Assembly: GCA_000827495.1 (NCBI GenBank)
Contig: KN817545.1
Coordinates: 71,113-135,112 of the forward strand
Length of the DNA stretch: 64,000 nt
Direction: 5' to 3'
Source of the DNA: Hypholoma sublateritium FD-334 SS-4
Lineage: Eukaryota; Basidiomycota; Agaricomycetes; Agaricales; Strophariaceae
A program made the translations under genes and the position numbers. How positions within the stretch are numbered: the first letter of the stretch is position 1; each line of letters begins with the position of its first letter. Positions 35,035-44,861 of this stretch are shown here, piece by piece. Under the pieces are notes generated by a model. That model ran no database searches, was not told the origin of the DNA, and was given only the letters and a program-made list of their open reading frames with translations.

Positions 35035-35922
35035 ATGCAGGTGTCCACTATCGCGACCGAACTTGTACTACATTTTTTCTCATTCATGAACTTAAAGACA
35101 CTCATTGCCGCTCAAGGCGTGTGCCAGGAATGGCGCCGACTGGTACCACTTGCGGACATTCACCCCGACCGTCGTCGACTACTGCATCTATTTCACAACG
35201 TCGTCAGCGACGAACGATTCCTACTGTATGAAAAGCTTCAGATAAGTTTCGTTGACCGCCAAGCCTACATCGACCAGCTTCTGCAGCAGTACCCCAAGGT
35301 GCCTGACACATTCAAGCTGTGGATTCTCGAATGGCCATCTCGGATTGTTATCCAAGGATTATCTCCGTTCGACTCCCTTCAAGAAGCGAAGTACGACTCA
35401 TTCAACAGGAGAAATGGTGTCAACTGGATTGCACTCAACCCACCGCAGATACTCACACTTGTCTACAGTCCCGGCGCCGACAAGGGAGGTTTCGAAGTCA
35501 TACCTGCCCTCCTGGCCTTTCGCTCTCAGTCATTAACTGCATGGATCATATTCGACGACAGACCGGAGCTATCTGGACGCGTCTACACGTCTTACGATTA
35601 TGTCGACTTCGTCGACACAGAATTGGCCGATACAACAGAACTGGGAGCCCTACATCCCGATTGGATCGCGTACATCTCCTTCCTATGGAAGAAGCAGGCA
35701 GAGTCCTGGCATCCAAATGGTGTGGACAGAGGCTACCGCCCCCCAAAGCCGATCAATACTTCAAGAATAACGTACTTCGGATTTCGACGTCTGCGTGATC
35801 TGCCAACTCCACGATGGACTCGACGGCATGAACCAAGATCTCAAGAGTACATGAGGCCGGATTGGCAAAGGCCTTTTGACCTTATCCGGGTACTTCAAAT
35901 CATCCCAGGTAGCGGCGACTAA
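35035..35922 (+). CDS. F-box protein A, basidiomycete-type
   Basis: Intronless 295-residue protein. Residues 1-42 form an F-box (TELVLHFFSFMNLKTLIAAQ, GVCQEWRRLVPLADI), the Skp1-binding part of SCF ubiquitin ligases. The rest resembles the unnamed substrate domain common in mushroom F-box families: DRQAYIDQLLQQYP, FKLWILEWPSR, WIALNPPQILTLV, and WIIFDDRPELSGRVYTSYDY. The C-terminus reads PTPRWTRRHEPRSQEYMRPD, then WQRPFDLIRVL. The copy at 40.7 kb shares roughly two thirds of residues and has a frameshift. The start ATG at 35035 directly precedes the F-box. Target unknown. Confidence 0.85.
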   Translation: MQVSTIATELVLHFFSFMNLKTLIAAQGVCQEWRRLVPLADIHPDRRRLLHLFHNVVSDERFLLYEKLQISFVDRQAYIDQLLQQYPKVPDTFKLWILEWPSRIVIQGLSPFDSLQEAKYDSFNRRNGVNWIALNPPQILTLVYSPGADKGGFEVIPALLAFRSQSLTAWIIFDDRPELSGRVYTSYDYVDFVDTELADTTELGALHPDWIAYISFLWKKQAESWHPNGVDRGYRPPKPINTSRITYFGFRRLRDLPTPRWTRRHEPRSQEYMRPDWQRPFDLIRVLQIIPGSGD

Positions 35923-36827
35923 ATAATGTAGATGCTCGTCCACACGGACCCAACGTGTCATATTTCGGATAGTTAACGAGGTGCACTTGGACACTGCCAG
36001 TTAACTTCACTGCAATGATTATTGTTACTGATTCAATGAACAGTAACTACATAGGATCTCTGTGTACTTACTCGTTGTATCCATACCCTTTACGTATGTT
36101 TATAATGTGAGTCAGTAAAAAATATTAGGTATTCGGTGTTCTTTGTAACCTGATGCCAAGTATGTGGTCAGCACTCGGGCTCGAGGGGCGACTATCAATT
36201 GGTTGGCTTGTTCATTACAATGCAGCAGCTCGAATATGATCGTATTTTATATAACTTACATCCATAATAGTGCCATGGTGGGCGAGATCGGCCACATAAC
36301 CCGAATTTCAGAAGTTAGCCTGCAATCTCGCCATATTCGAGACGGATAAGATTCAAAATTTCGCTTACCAGTGTATTTTGTCCTTCGTTTGTCCTTTCAT
36401 TTCGATCTCAAGCCATACTCAGACTGTCAAATGTCCTCCTCTCTTTGAGCTACACAATAATTCACTAGTCGATACGTTTGACTGAGGCCACTGGTACTTG
36501 AATTTGTTGGTGTAGTTCCACAGTTGCGCATCCTTTAGCTAAATCAGGCAATGAGGATACTATTTATGTAAATATGCAGTAGTAGGAAAAGTAGCGAACG
36601 AGTGGAAATCTGGCAACTACTCGCTCCGCGCGGCGCACAAAAATATATATTCACAGTCAGTACATTGAAGGGTTTTTCTGGGGGGGTTTTATTTCGACAT
36701 TTCGACAACATTTCGACAAGTCCAATTGCAGCAGACACTTATTCGTCACCCCGTGAAGCAGTGAACTGCAATCAAGAATATCTGGCAGATAAATTATAGA
36801 TATGAATCGGAAATGGCCTATCATACC
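35923..36827. other. intergenic region between F-box A and lectin
   Basis: 905 bp between two converging genes. It is AT-rich and has short direct repeats of ATTTCGACA at about 36,692-36,720. No gene recognised. Confidence 0.5.
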
Positions 36828-37283
<456 letters not shown>

Positions 37284-37385
37284 TCATATCTCATTAGTTG
37301 TTTATTACAGGTGAAGGTATACTGACTTGAAAGCAGGCTGGATATTTGTATGCTTTGAGTCTATAGTTGACGCAAGTCGCCCCAG

Positions 37386-37393
37386 CTTTTATA
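37386..37393 (-). promoter_or_regulatory. TATA box of the lectin gene
   Basis: On the minus strand the sequence reads TATAAAAG, a near-perfect consensus, 127 bp before the lectin ATG. The leader between them has a possible intron (GTATAC ... TACTAG), so the spacing fits a strongly expressed gene. Confidence 0.7.
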
Positions 37394-37523
37394 CCTTTGT
37401 AGATGATGTCATCGGATTTATTAATGTGCGAATGCCTCTGCATCAAGTCATGGAGCATTGGCAGGAAGCCTTGCCCAAAATCGCCTTGTAATTGAGATGG
37501 AAGCAGACGATATGAATCTTCAG

Positions 37524-37629
37524 GCTTCAAGCTTCAAGCTTCAAGCTTCAAGCTTCAAGCTTCAAGCTTCAAGCTTCAAGCTTCAAGCTTCAAGCTTCAA
37601 GCTTCAAGCTTCAAGCTTCAAGCTTCAAG
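37524..37629. repeat. 15-copy tandem repeat of a 7-bp unit (GCTTCAA)
   Basis: Fifteen perfect head-to-tail copies of GCTTCAA run without interruption. They lie about 130 bp upstream of the lectin TATA box. The perfection indicates recent slippage or strong homogenisation. The copy number is likely variable between strains. Confidence 0.98.
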
Positions 37630-38572
37630 ATCCAAGACACAGTGAAGGCTGAAGTCGGGCTGAAGCATCAAAAAGAAGGTCTTTTTAAGACAAAAGATAT
37701 TTGGTGTTTCCTGACTAGAAATTACTCCAGATAATTTTAGCCTACGGCTCAGTATTCAGTACTTCAGTTTCAGTGTTCATAGAAATTTAGCACTCACATC
37801 ATGAATTTATCCACTTTCTCGTCAATCATGTAATAAACACAAAAAACTCAACGTACTAGAGAACGAGCGGGTAAATCTTCTGGAAGCTCTGTGTATTCAA
37901 GTTGCCATCTCATGCAGTTAATCAGAGAGAGAATGCTCGCACATTGCGCCATGTATCGTCAGAAATAAGGTTGGACCATGGTCGGAATGAATTTGAATGG
38001 AAGCAACTTACGTGGGAAATAGAATGAACATACCAGGTTGGGTGCTTTAAGGAGTCAATTTACCTTGAACCTGCCGCAGAGTCTGAAAAGTAATTATCTA
38101 TATTTTTTGTGATGGAGAACAGAACCCTTATACAGTCATGCCCTTGGCTTAGAGGAGTTTTTACACTCGGCGCGTTGTCGGCGCTTAGTTGGCTCGTGAA
38201 ATCACTAGGGTGACATGTGGATCATATCGAAGTGCTTGCTGGTCCAGCCTACATAATGTCACTGTAAACACGGTATAACAGCGTAGTCAGAGTAAGTACA
38301 GATATCGAAAAGTACATTTCTTCTCTGCAGCCTCCTCGACGGTTTGATTCAAGTTCGATTCAAGTTTTGATATCTCCGGATTCGCCGATTATGATCACCG
38401 CCACCGGCGGGCCGCCATCCGTCTGCGTCATAGCCACAACCTGCCCAATGCAAGACCCCTGTCTGTTATCGACCACGACAGCAGAATTACATTCTTCAAG
38501 CATTTCAAAGTAAGTATCAGAAACCCAAAATACTAATACAACTTGTAGGGTGCTCAATAACGAGTCGCAGAC
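37630..38572. other. intergenic region left of the isoaspartyl methyltransferase
   Basis: AT-rich spacer that holds the decayed MFS tail (listed separately) and, at its right end, the promoter of the methyltransferase gene. Open frames on the minus strand overlapping 38,360-38,890 are antisense to the methyltransferase and show no domain. Confidence 0.5.
38225..38350 (-). pseudogene. decayed 3' end of a Dal5-type MFS transporter
   Basis: The minus strand encodes QTVEEAAEKKCTFRYLYLL followed by a stop at about 38,289. This matches the C-terminus of the intact transporter at 41.9 kb (ITVEEAAEKKRDFRYLY, then stop). Similarity continues past the stop into the 3' flank (GCTGGTCCAGCCTAC against GCTGGGCCAGGCCACG-like sequence). 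No earlier part of the transporter is found upstream; the methyltransferase promoter is there instead. It is therefore a truncated relic. Confidence 0.75.
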
Positions 38573-39549
38573 ATGGCCTGGCGATGTACGGGAAAAACGA
38601 ACGCGCAACTTATCTCCAACCTCAGAAACAACGGGATTTTCCACTCTGACAGAGTAATGACAGTGCGTTGCGTACATCGTGCATTCATCTGGAAAGCTCC
38701 CTCACTGGATGCCACCTTTTTTAGGCTATGGGTGCTGTTGACCGTGCCAATTACGTCCTTCACGCAGCCGAAGCTTACGAGGACTCGCCTCAGTTCAGTG
38801 CGCATCCTCGTGTGATGCGATAGGCATGCTGACCGCATACACCTATGCGTAGGACAATTGGGCACAATGCCACTATCAGCGCCCCTCATATGGTACTTTT
38901 TTGAAGCCTCGCTTGAGACAATTTCATAGTATAACCCATGTCATGGCAGCATGCTTACGCCGCTGAACACCTCCTCCCATATCTCCACCCCGGCGCCAAA
39001 GTCCTCGACGTCGGGAGTGGCAGTGGCTACCTTGTGGCCGTCTTGAACCACCTTGTCTCCCCGGAAGGCAAGGTCGTAGGCGTCGACCACATCAAAGAGC
39101 TCGTGGACGCCTCCAAGCTCAACCTACAGAAAGACGGCCTCGGAAAAGCGATGGACGACGGAAACGTGGTGATGATAACAGGCGATGGGCGCAAGGGATG
39201 GGCAGAAGCCGGTGGGTATTTATTCTTTTGCCCATTTGCGTGGGTCCGAATGAGTTCCTACTATAGCACCCTATGATGCAATTCACGTCGGTGCAGCGGC
39301 ACCGACCGTCCCCCAGGCCCTTATCGACCAACTCGCAAGTCCAGGGCGCATGTTTATCCCTGTGGGTGTGGGAATGCAATATATCGAGCAGATCGACAAA
39401 GACGCACAAGGGAATGTGAGTCGAAAGAGGGTGATGGGAGTCCGTGTAAGCACCTTGCTTCTGTACTGTGGTTTTACACCTAATCAAATACATTCATTTT
39501 TTTTTAGTATGTCCCTCTAACGGATCGCGAGGCACAAATTCAGAATTAA
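38573..39549 (+). CDS. protein-L-isoaspartate O-methyltransferase
   Basis: Repairs isoaspartyl residues in aged proteins with S-adenosylmethionine. Six exons: 38573-38662, 38725-38792, 38853-38892, 38950-39211, 39267-39445 and 39508-39549, totalling 226 residues, the normal size. The N-terminus [20 protein letters not shown] is typical of eukaryotic PIMT. Next come [31 protein letters not shown] and [20 protein letters not shown]. The SAM-binding loop is [11 protein letters not shown], with VVGVDH as the ribose-binding acid. Later motifs are [20 protein letters not shown] and GRMFIPVG. It ends [13 protein letters not shown]. All splice borders are GT-AG. Confidence 0.95.
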
Positions 39550-40713
39550 AAAGAAATTCGATTCGGTGATTATCATAATACTATTCCTTCATGTATTGTT
39601 TTATGTATGTACTTCTAACTGATCGCCACGCTACTGAAATCGACACTTCATTTCCCCGCTTCCTTGACGTTTTTCATAGCCTCATTTAGATGCGTACTCA
39701 TCAGACTGAGCCCGATCGACTCCAAGAGATACTTCAAAACCTCACATGTATGTACACCGTATCTTGTTCAAATCTTGCCGTGCGTCTGAATCCGTGACTC
39801 TGAGCAATCAAACGCGCTGACATTGCGGGGCGCAATGGGGGCGTGATGATGACGCGCTCAAGGCGCATGTTAGCGAGCGGGGATATGCTCCTACGACGTG
39901 CCTGTAGAACAGCGTGAAGAACCCCTACACCGCGGTCGCCGTCCAGCAGTCCTCCACATAGGTGCGTAGGACCCGCTGAGCGTAAGAGATCTTACTTTGA
40001 GACGTGCGTCGTGGCGTTGTGGAAGCGCGTCCCCTCGGCGGCGGCGGTGTTGAGTGTGGGCGCAGCGTGCAGTGCGACTCGGAATGGCATAGCCGAGGAT
40101 GCGTGCGCTGTTGTGCATGATCTGGTTGGGTCCGGCTTCCGCTGTTCCGGGGAGATAGTGATCGTGCCGACTTCGGGCAGTTTATCTCTTTTCCAAATAT
40201 ATGTATACAGCGTTTAATTTCTACGGTAGCGTACCATATAGTGGAGTAAAGCACGTCGGAAAGTACAAGGAGCATGGACTGTTGTATTCGATCGTTTGCA
40301 ATGTGCTTGCGACGTGCGATCTTCTTTGTAAAAGATGATGGCGCACCCAAGGGGGTTCCTGAATTAAGATACTGGAGCCAGTGATGCTGGTAGGGGGAGG
40401 GTCCTCAGGGAAGTCCGGAGTGATGGCGGGCCGACGACCGGGCGCCTATTTCGTAGTACGCCAAAGGTGCAAATCAAGTGTAGATATATCTCAATCTCAG
40501 TAAGTGATATATTAATGCATGAGGGTTATATGTACGTCCATGATGTAGACCAGTACATACTGCAAAATCATTCGAGGGTCCCAACAGGCTCCGACTTCCT
40601 ATTTGATCTGTGGGCGCACAGAATCAGCACCTTGCCATTCTGGTTCGACTTGTGCACTAACATCATCTTTCTACGCTACGCACTTACTCTTTCTCGTTGT
40701 CTTTGATTCCTCA
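39550..40713. other. 1.2 kb intergenic region with possible relic
   Basis: Between the methyltransferase and F-box B. On the minus strand a short frame ends at 39,648 (VLKYLLESIGLSLMSTHLNE, then AMKNVKEAGK and stop). A 141-codon frame lies at 39,925-40,350. Neither matches a family I know, and no continuous gene could be assembled. They may be remains of a converging gene. Confidence 0.4.
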
Positions 40714-41636
40714 ATGTCTATCTTGCCACTTTCAATATTCCAAAAATCGACCCCATCTCTCATCAATAAAGTTGAAATTGTCCTGCATATTTTCTCGTAC
40801 ATGGAACTGAAGACGCTCATCGCCTGCGAAGGCGTTTGTCAAGAATGGCGCCAATTGGTACCCCTCGCAGATTTGCATCACGATCGCCGCAGATTATTAG
40901 AACTATATCACGATGTCATCGGCAACGAACAATCCTTACTATCTGCCAATCCTCAAACAAGCACCTTCGACCGCCAAGCATACATCGATCAGCTTCTCCA
41001 ACAGTATCCTAGGGTCCCTGACGGTTTCAAGCTATGGATCCTGGAATGGCCATCTCGCGCTGTGATCGATGGATTATGGCCTTCATTTCCTCTTGAAGAG
41101 GCCAAATATATCGAATTCAACCGGAGAATCGGTGTCAACTGGATTGCCCTCAACCCGCCACAAATTCTTACACTCGTCAACAGTCCCGATTTCGAGAGCC
41201 AAGAGTACGAAGTTGTACCTGCCATCCTGGCCTATCGCTATCACTCTATGATTACATGGATCGTATTCGATGACCGACCTGAGTTATTTGGCCGGGTCTA
41301 CACGCTTTACGAACATATGGACTTCATCGACGCGGATATGGAGGATGCTCCTGAATTGGCGACGATACAAACCGATTGGATTTCATACATCTCCTTCATA
41401 TGGAGACATCTTGGTCCTTCCTGGTATTCGGGAAACGTGGACAGGGATTACCGCCCCCCAAACCGGTCAATACCGCAAGCATAACATACTTTGACCCAGG
41501 CCCTCGACTGCGCGACATGCCAACGCCTATGTGGACTCGTCGACATGAACCAAAAGCTCAAGCATATTTGAGGCCATATTGGCAAAGGCCTTTCGATATG
41601 CGCTCAGCCTTTATTCCACGCCACGACTTTTGTTGA
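40714..41636 (+). pseudogene. F-box protein B, frameshifted paralogue
   Basis: Second copy of the F-box A gene. The F-box (VEIVLHIFSYMELKTLIACE, GVCQEWRQLVPLADL) and the middle region (FKLWILEWPSRAVIDGL, WIALNPPQILTLV, WIVFDDRPELFGRVYT) are intact. At 41,457-41,466 copy A has CCCAAAGCCG where this copy has CCCAAACCGG, one base less. The frame then stops at 41,484 after about 256 residues. The rest of the homologous tail (NTASITYF, PTPMWTRRHEPKAQAYLRPY, WQRPFD) continues in another frame to 41,636. The product may be a truncated but still Skp1-binding protein, or the gene may be dead. Confidence 0.8.
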
Positions 41637-41936
41637 TTTTCTTTCCCATCGTCATGTTCATCATCCCAATGTACCGGGTCTCGGAAAGTATTCTTGTTTG
41701 TGGAATGCAACTCGCCTGTGGCCGCTTCTTATACTTGTTCATCTCCATCTTGTCGCAATGTCTGTTCGCAGAATCGTGTTTAGAATGCGTGTATCTGCAT
41801 ACAGTTAACCACTCTTGGAGCATAGAAGTTTTTTCGTATGCGACGCCGTGCGGCTGGTCCATGAGTAACATATGAATGACTTTAAAGATACTTTCTGGGC
41901 CAGGCCACGTACTATCATTGTAGTATCACAGCGCGA
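41637..41936. other. convergent 3' region F-box B / MFS
   Basis: 300 bp between the tail of F-box B and the stop of the transporter. Its right part resembles the 3' flank beside the decayed transporter tail at 38.2 kb. Confidence 0.5.
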
Positions 41937-44551
41937 TCAGTATAGATATCGAAAATCGCGCTTCTTCTCCGCAGCTTCTTCGACGGTTATACCCTCCAGC
42001 TTCGCCGCTTTCTCAATGCGCTCCTGTTTGGCCTTTCGCAAGGCTCCCTGTTCATCTTGATCCATCCTCTTGTTCTCGTGAACAAGAACTGTTCGCATCA
42101 CTTTCGAAACATAATTTATCATTCACTTCATGACCGGAGCAATGTGACATACCGAAGGCCAATGTAATCGCCACAGTTAGAGCGCATATTCCGATAACCA
42201 TGGATGGCGTGTAGCGTGGACTCCATTCTGTCTTCCAGACAAAAGAACTTACCCTATACAAATAGAAAAGGCGTTCTGATTTTGGCATACTCATCGACAC
42301 TTACAAGTTTCCCAGGTTTCCAAAGCCATTCACGATGCCGATACTGGCGGCCCGTTTGCTCGGGGGTCTCGGAATCGTGTTGCTGACCCACACGATGGTC
42401 ATAGCAAAGCCAACCTGCCCGAGTGACAGCAGGAATAACGACAAGTATCGACCACCCACAGCCATTGTCGACTGGGCAATGATGTACCCGAGGACGGAGA
42501 ACAACCACCAGATGGTGATGTGCCAAAAACGTTCCCCGGTCCTGTCTAGAAGTTCCAGATAAATCAACATTCAGTATCCTAAGTAGGATTATATACCATA
42601 GATTACCTGCGTGGCGGCCGTTGACGACGCAAAGGATTGCGGCCAAGATTGAAGGGGGGCTGCTCATAGGACTAGTCAGGCATACCAACAAGATAGGGAG
42701 TACGTGAATGCATTACGCTGCGAGCAGTAACGTATCTGTGGTGTTAAATCCAAGCGTTGCGGTTATACTGAATAGTAACTAGTCAGAATGTTACCCAATC
42801 AATATGTGGTGACGTTCCTACGTTGGCAAGAAGTTAGAAAAGCCCAATCCGAGAAGTTCGCTAAAGCTGATCATTGCAAATATGTAGACTTTAGGTTCTT
42901 TGAGAGCAAGTAGCAGTCCTTTCCACGGCCTGCAGAACGATAATCATTTCAACATTGCTCTGGATATTCTGTGAGGTACGTACGTGTCTTCCTCGGTATC
43001 TTCATCAGCTTCACCGACATCTTCTGCGACGCGTACACGAGCTAAGCGCCTTTCCGCTCTCGAAAGCCATCTTGTATTGTCTGGCTGTGCAAAATAATTG
43101 TAAGACGATAATTTACATAATCTTCTGCGTTACCACTCACATAGTCTGGAAGGAGCCAACTGATTAAGATACATTTAGATTTCAAGACACTAATTTCCTT
43201 GTAGTAGGTACACACGTACATGGCTTGAAGCCCAATGAAGATGGTTATAGCGCCCTGTGATAAAAATGCGTGAGATGTATTTATTCCAATATTTCGTAGA
43301 TGTATGCACTAACCTCAATATAGAACAACCTATCCATGAACAATGTTAGCTAAATAATAAGAGTTCTTTAATGGCACCCACCATCTCCAGGCCCTGATAC
43401 CAAGCTTTCCTTCCATTCCACCCAATACACCAGCGGCCATAAGCTGAAAAAGAAATCCATTCAGCTTTTTAGGCATTTCAAGTAAGCATCTATGTGACGT
43501 ACATTTCCAAATGCATTCGAGGTGATTAGGCCAGCATATAGGCCAGTAGATCGGAGAGCCAGCTCCTTCAAGGGACAATATATGCATCATCTTGGTAGGG
43601 TGCTCAGAGTACGATTCACCTTTCTCGTGTACCATCTAATGGTTTATCAGACCGATAAACGTGTCGATAAGGTCTGAACTGACCTTGATAGAAGATAAAT
43701 TGAACCAGGATAAAATGCAGCCTACGTACACGGGACCACAAGTTGTTACTGAGAAAGAGTGACCAATTATGCCAGAAGTCTACTACGCACCTCTGGGAGT
43801 CCTATGAATATACGACATGCGAGAATACCCGCGTAGTCCTTTGTCACCTGGGCGAATACCGCAGATTCAGACGAGCTGGTGGAAGGTGGGCCGAGCTCAC
43901 AAAACGCACTCCTACCAAAAGGCTTGTCAATCCCCAGATGACAGTACAAGTTCCAATGTACAATGAAGGCCTATGGGATGGAATTAATGAGATCATCGTA
44001 TACATATGCATGAGCAATAGTACTATTGACCTTGATACTTTATTCAAGATCTTCGCGTCCTTTCAGGGACATCCAAACGAAACGTCAGAAAATAAGCACA
44101 CACCATGTTAGACGGGATTTGAGCAGGGCAATATGAGACAAATAATATAGCCAAAACCACAGAATACTGAATGTCTGCACCATTACCGTTGTGAATCTTA
44201 ATAGTATAGCAGGTTTCGTGACACATATACGTACCTGAGAGGTGGAGATCGTGCTCAAGTCCTTTGAGACGCGCCGCGGTCACTGCATTCCTCTAGAATG
44301 TATGCATGATTCGAGTAACCGATGTAAAAGGCAGCCGTTTTCCAGCTCACGTCGATGTAGTTCATGATATAAATCGCTATGACAGTTGGCAGAAGTCGGC
44401 GATCGAGCTTCGTTTTTAACGCTCGTTCGGCATGTTCTCGTCGTTCGGGATGGAGTAATATACCGTCACTTGTATCATTTTCATCTTCACAGGCGGTTTC
44501 CTTGTGAGTGTCCGGGACACCTTTTCCATCGAGATGCTCTGCTGTTTTCAT
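41937..44551 (-). CDS. MFS transporter, allantoate permease (Dal5) family
   Basis: Plasma-membrane proton-coupled importer of organic anions; relatives carry allantoate, nicotinate, pantothenate or similar acids. The start is ATG at 44551 (MKTAEHLDGKGVPDTHKETA). The hydrophilic head ends in KLDRRLLPTVIAIYIMNYID|RNAVTAARLKGLEHDL. Later exons give YSVVLAILFVSYCPAQIPSN, ILNKVSRPSLYIGTCTVIWG, DYAGILACRIFIGLPE, YLLSRWYTRKELALRSTGLY, and LMAAGVLGGMEGKLGIRAWRW. After the central loop come VYIFAMISFSELLGLGFSN, GRYLSLFLLSLGQVGFAMTI and WVSNTIPRPPSKRAASIGIV. The tail ends KLEGITVEEAAEKKRDFRYL + Y. About a dozen introns. The motif order is complete, so it looks functional; substrate unknown. Confidence 0.88.
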
Positions 44552-44861
44552 GGGAGAAGGTGATGTAAGACAGATGATGAGGGATGCGGATAGTGGAATT
44601 CAGCGGAGTGGACATAGCTTTTGCAAGCTCTCGAGAATCGGCATATATCCCCTCAATCGAGCCTAGATCCTAATGCCCAAGGGTGAAAGATGTGAGATGG
44701 ACACGTGGACCGAAAAGGAGGTCTATAGGCGACAATAAAGGGGTCAAAGGTGAGAATAGTTCACACAAGTTACGATAACCTCCCATGATAGCGTTTTGCT
44801 TGACGACATATCCGATTAACCAGCGAGAACCAAACAAATTTGACTTTGAAAATTGCATTTA
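44552..44861. other. spacer between MFS promoter and DHTKD1 3' end
   Basis: 310 bp between two minus-strand genes. It should carry the transporter promoter and the end of the dehydrogenase transcript. Nothing else is seen. Confidence 0.45.

Noticed and set aside
37524..37629. Heptamer array read as heat-shock elements
   Set aside because: The 7-bp spacing and constant orientation do not fit inverted 5-bp nGAAn units.
38360..38889. Minus-strand frames over the start of the methyltransferase
   Set aside because: They are antisense to well supported methyltransferase exons and have no recognisable motif.
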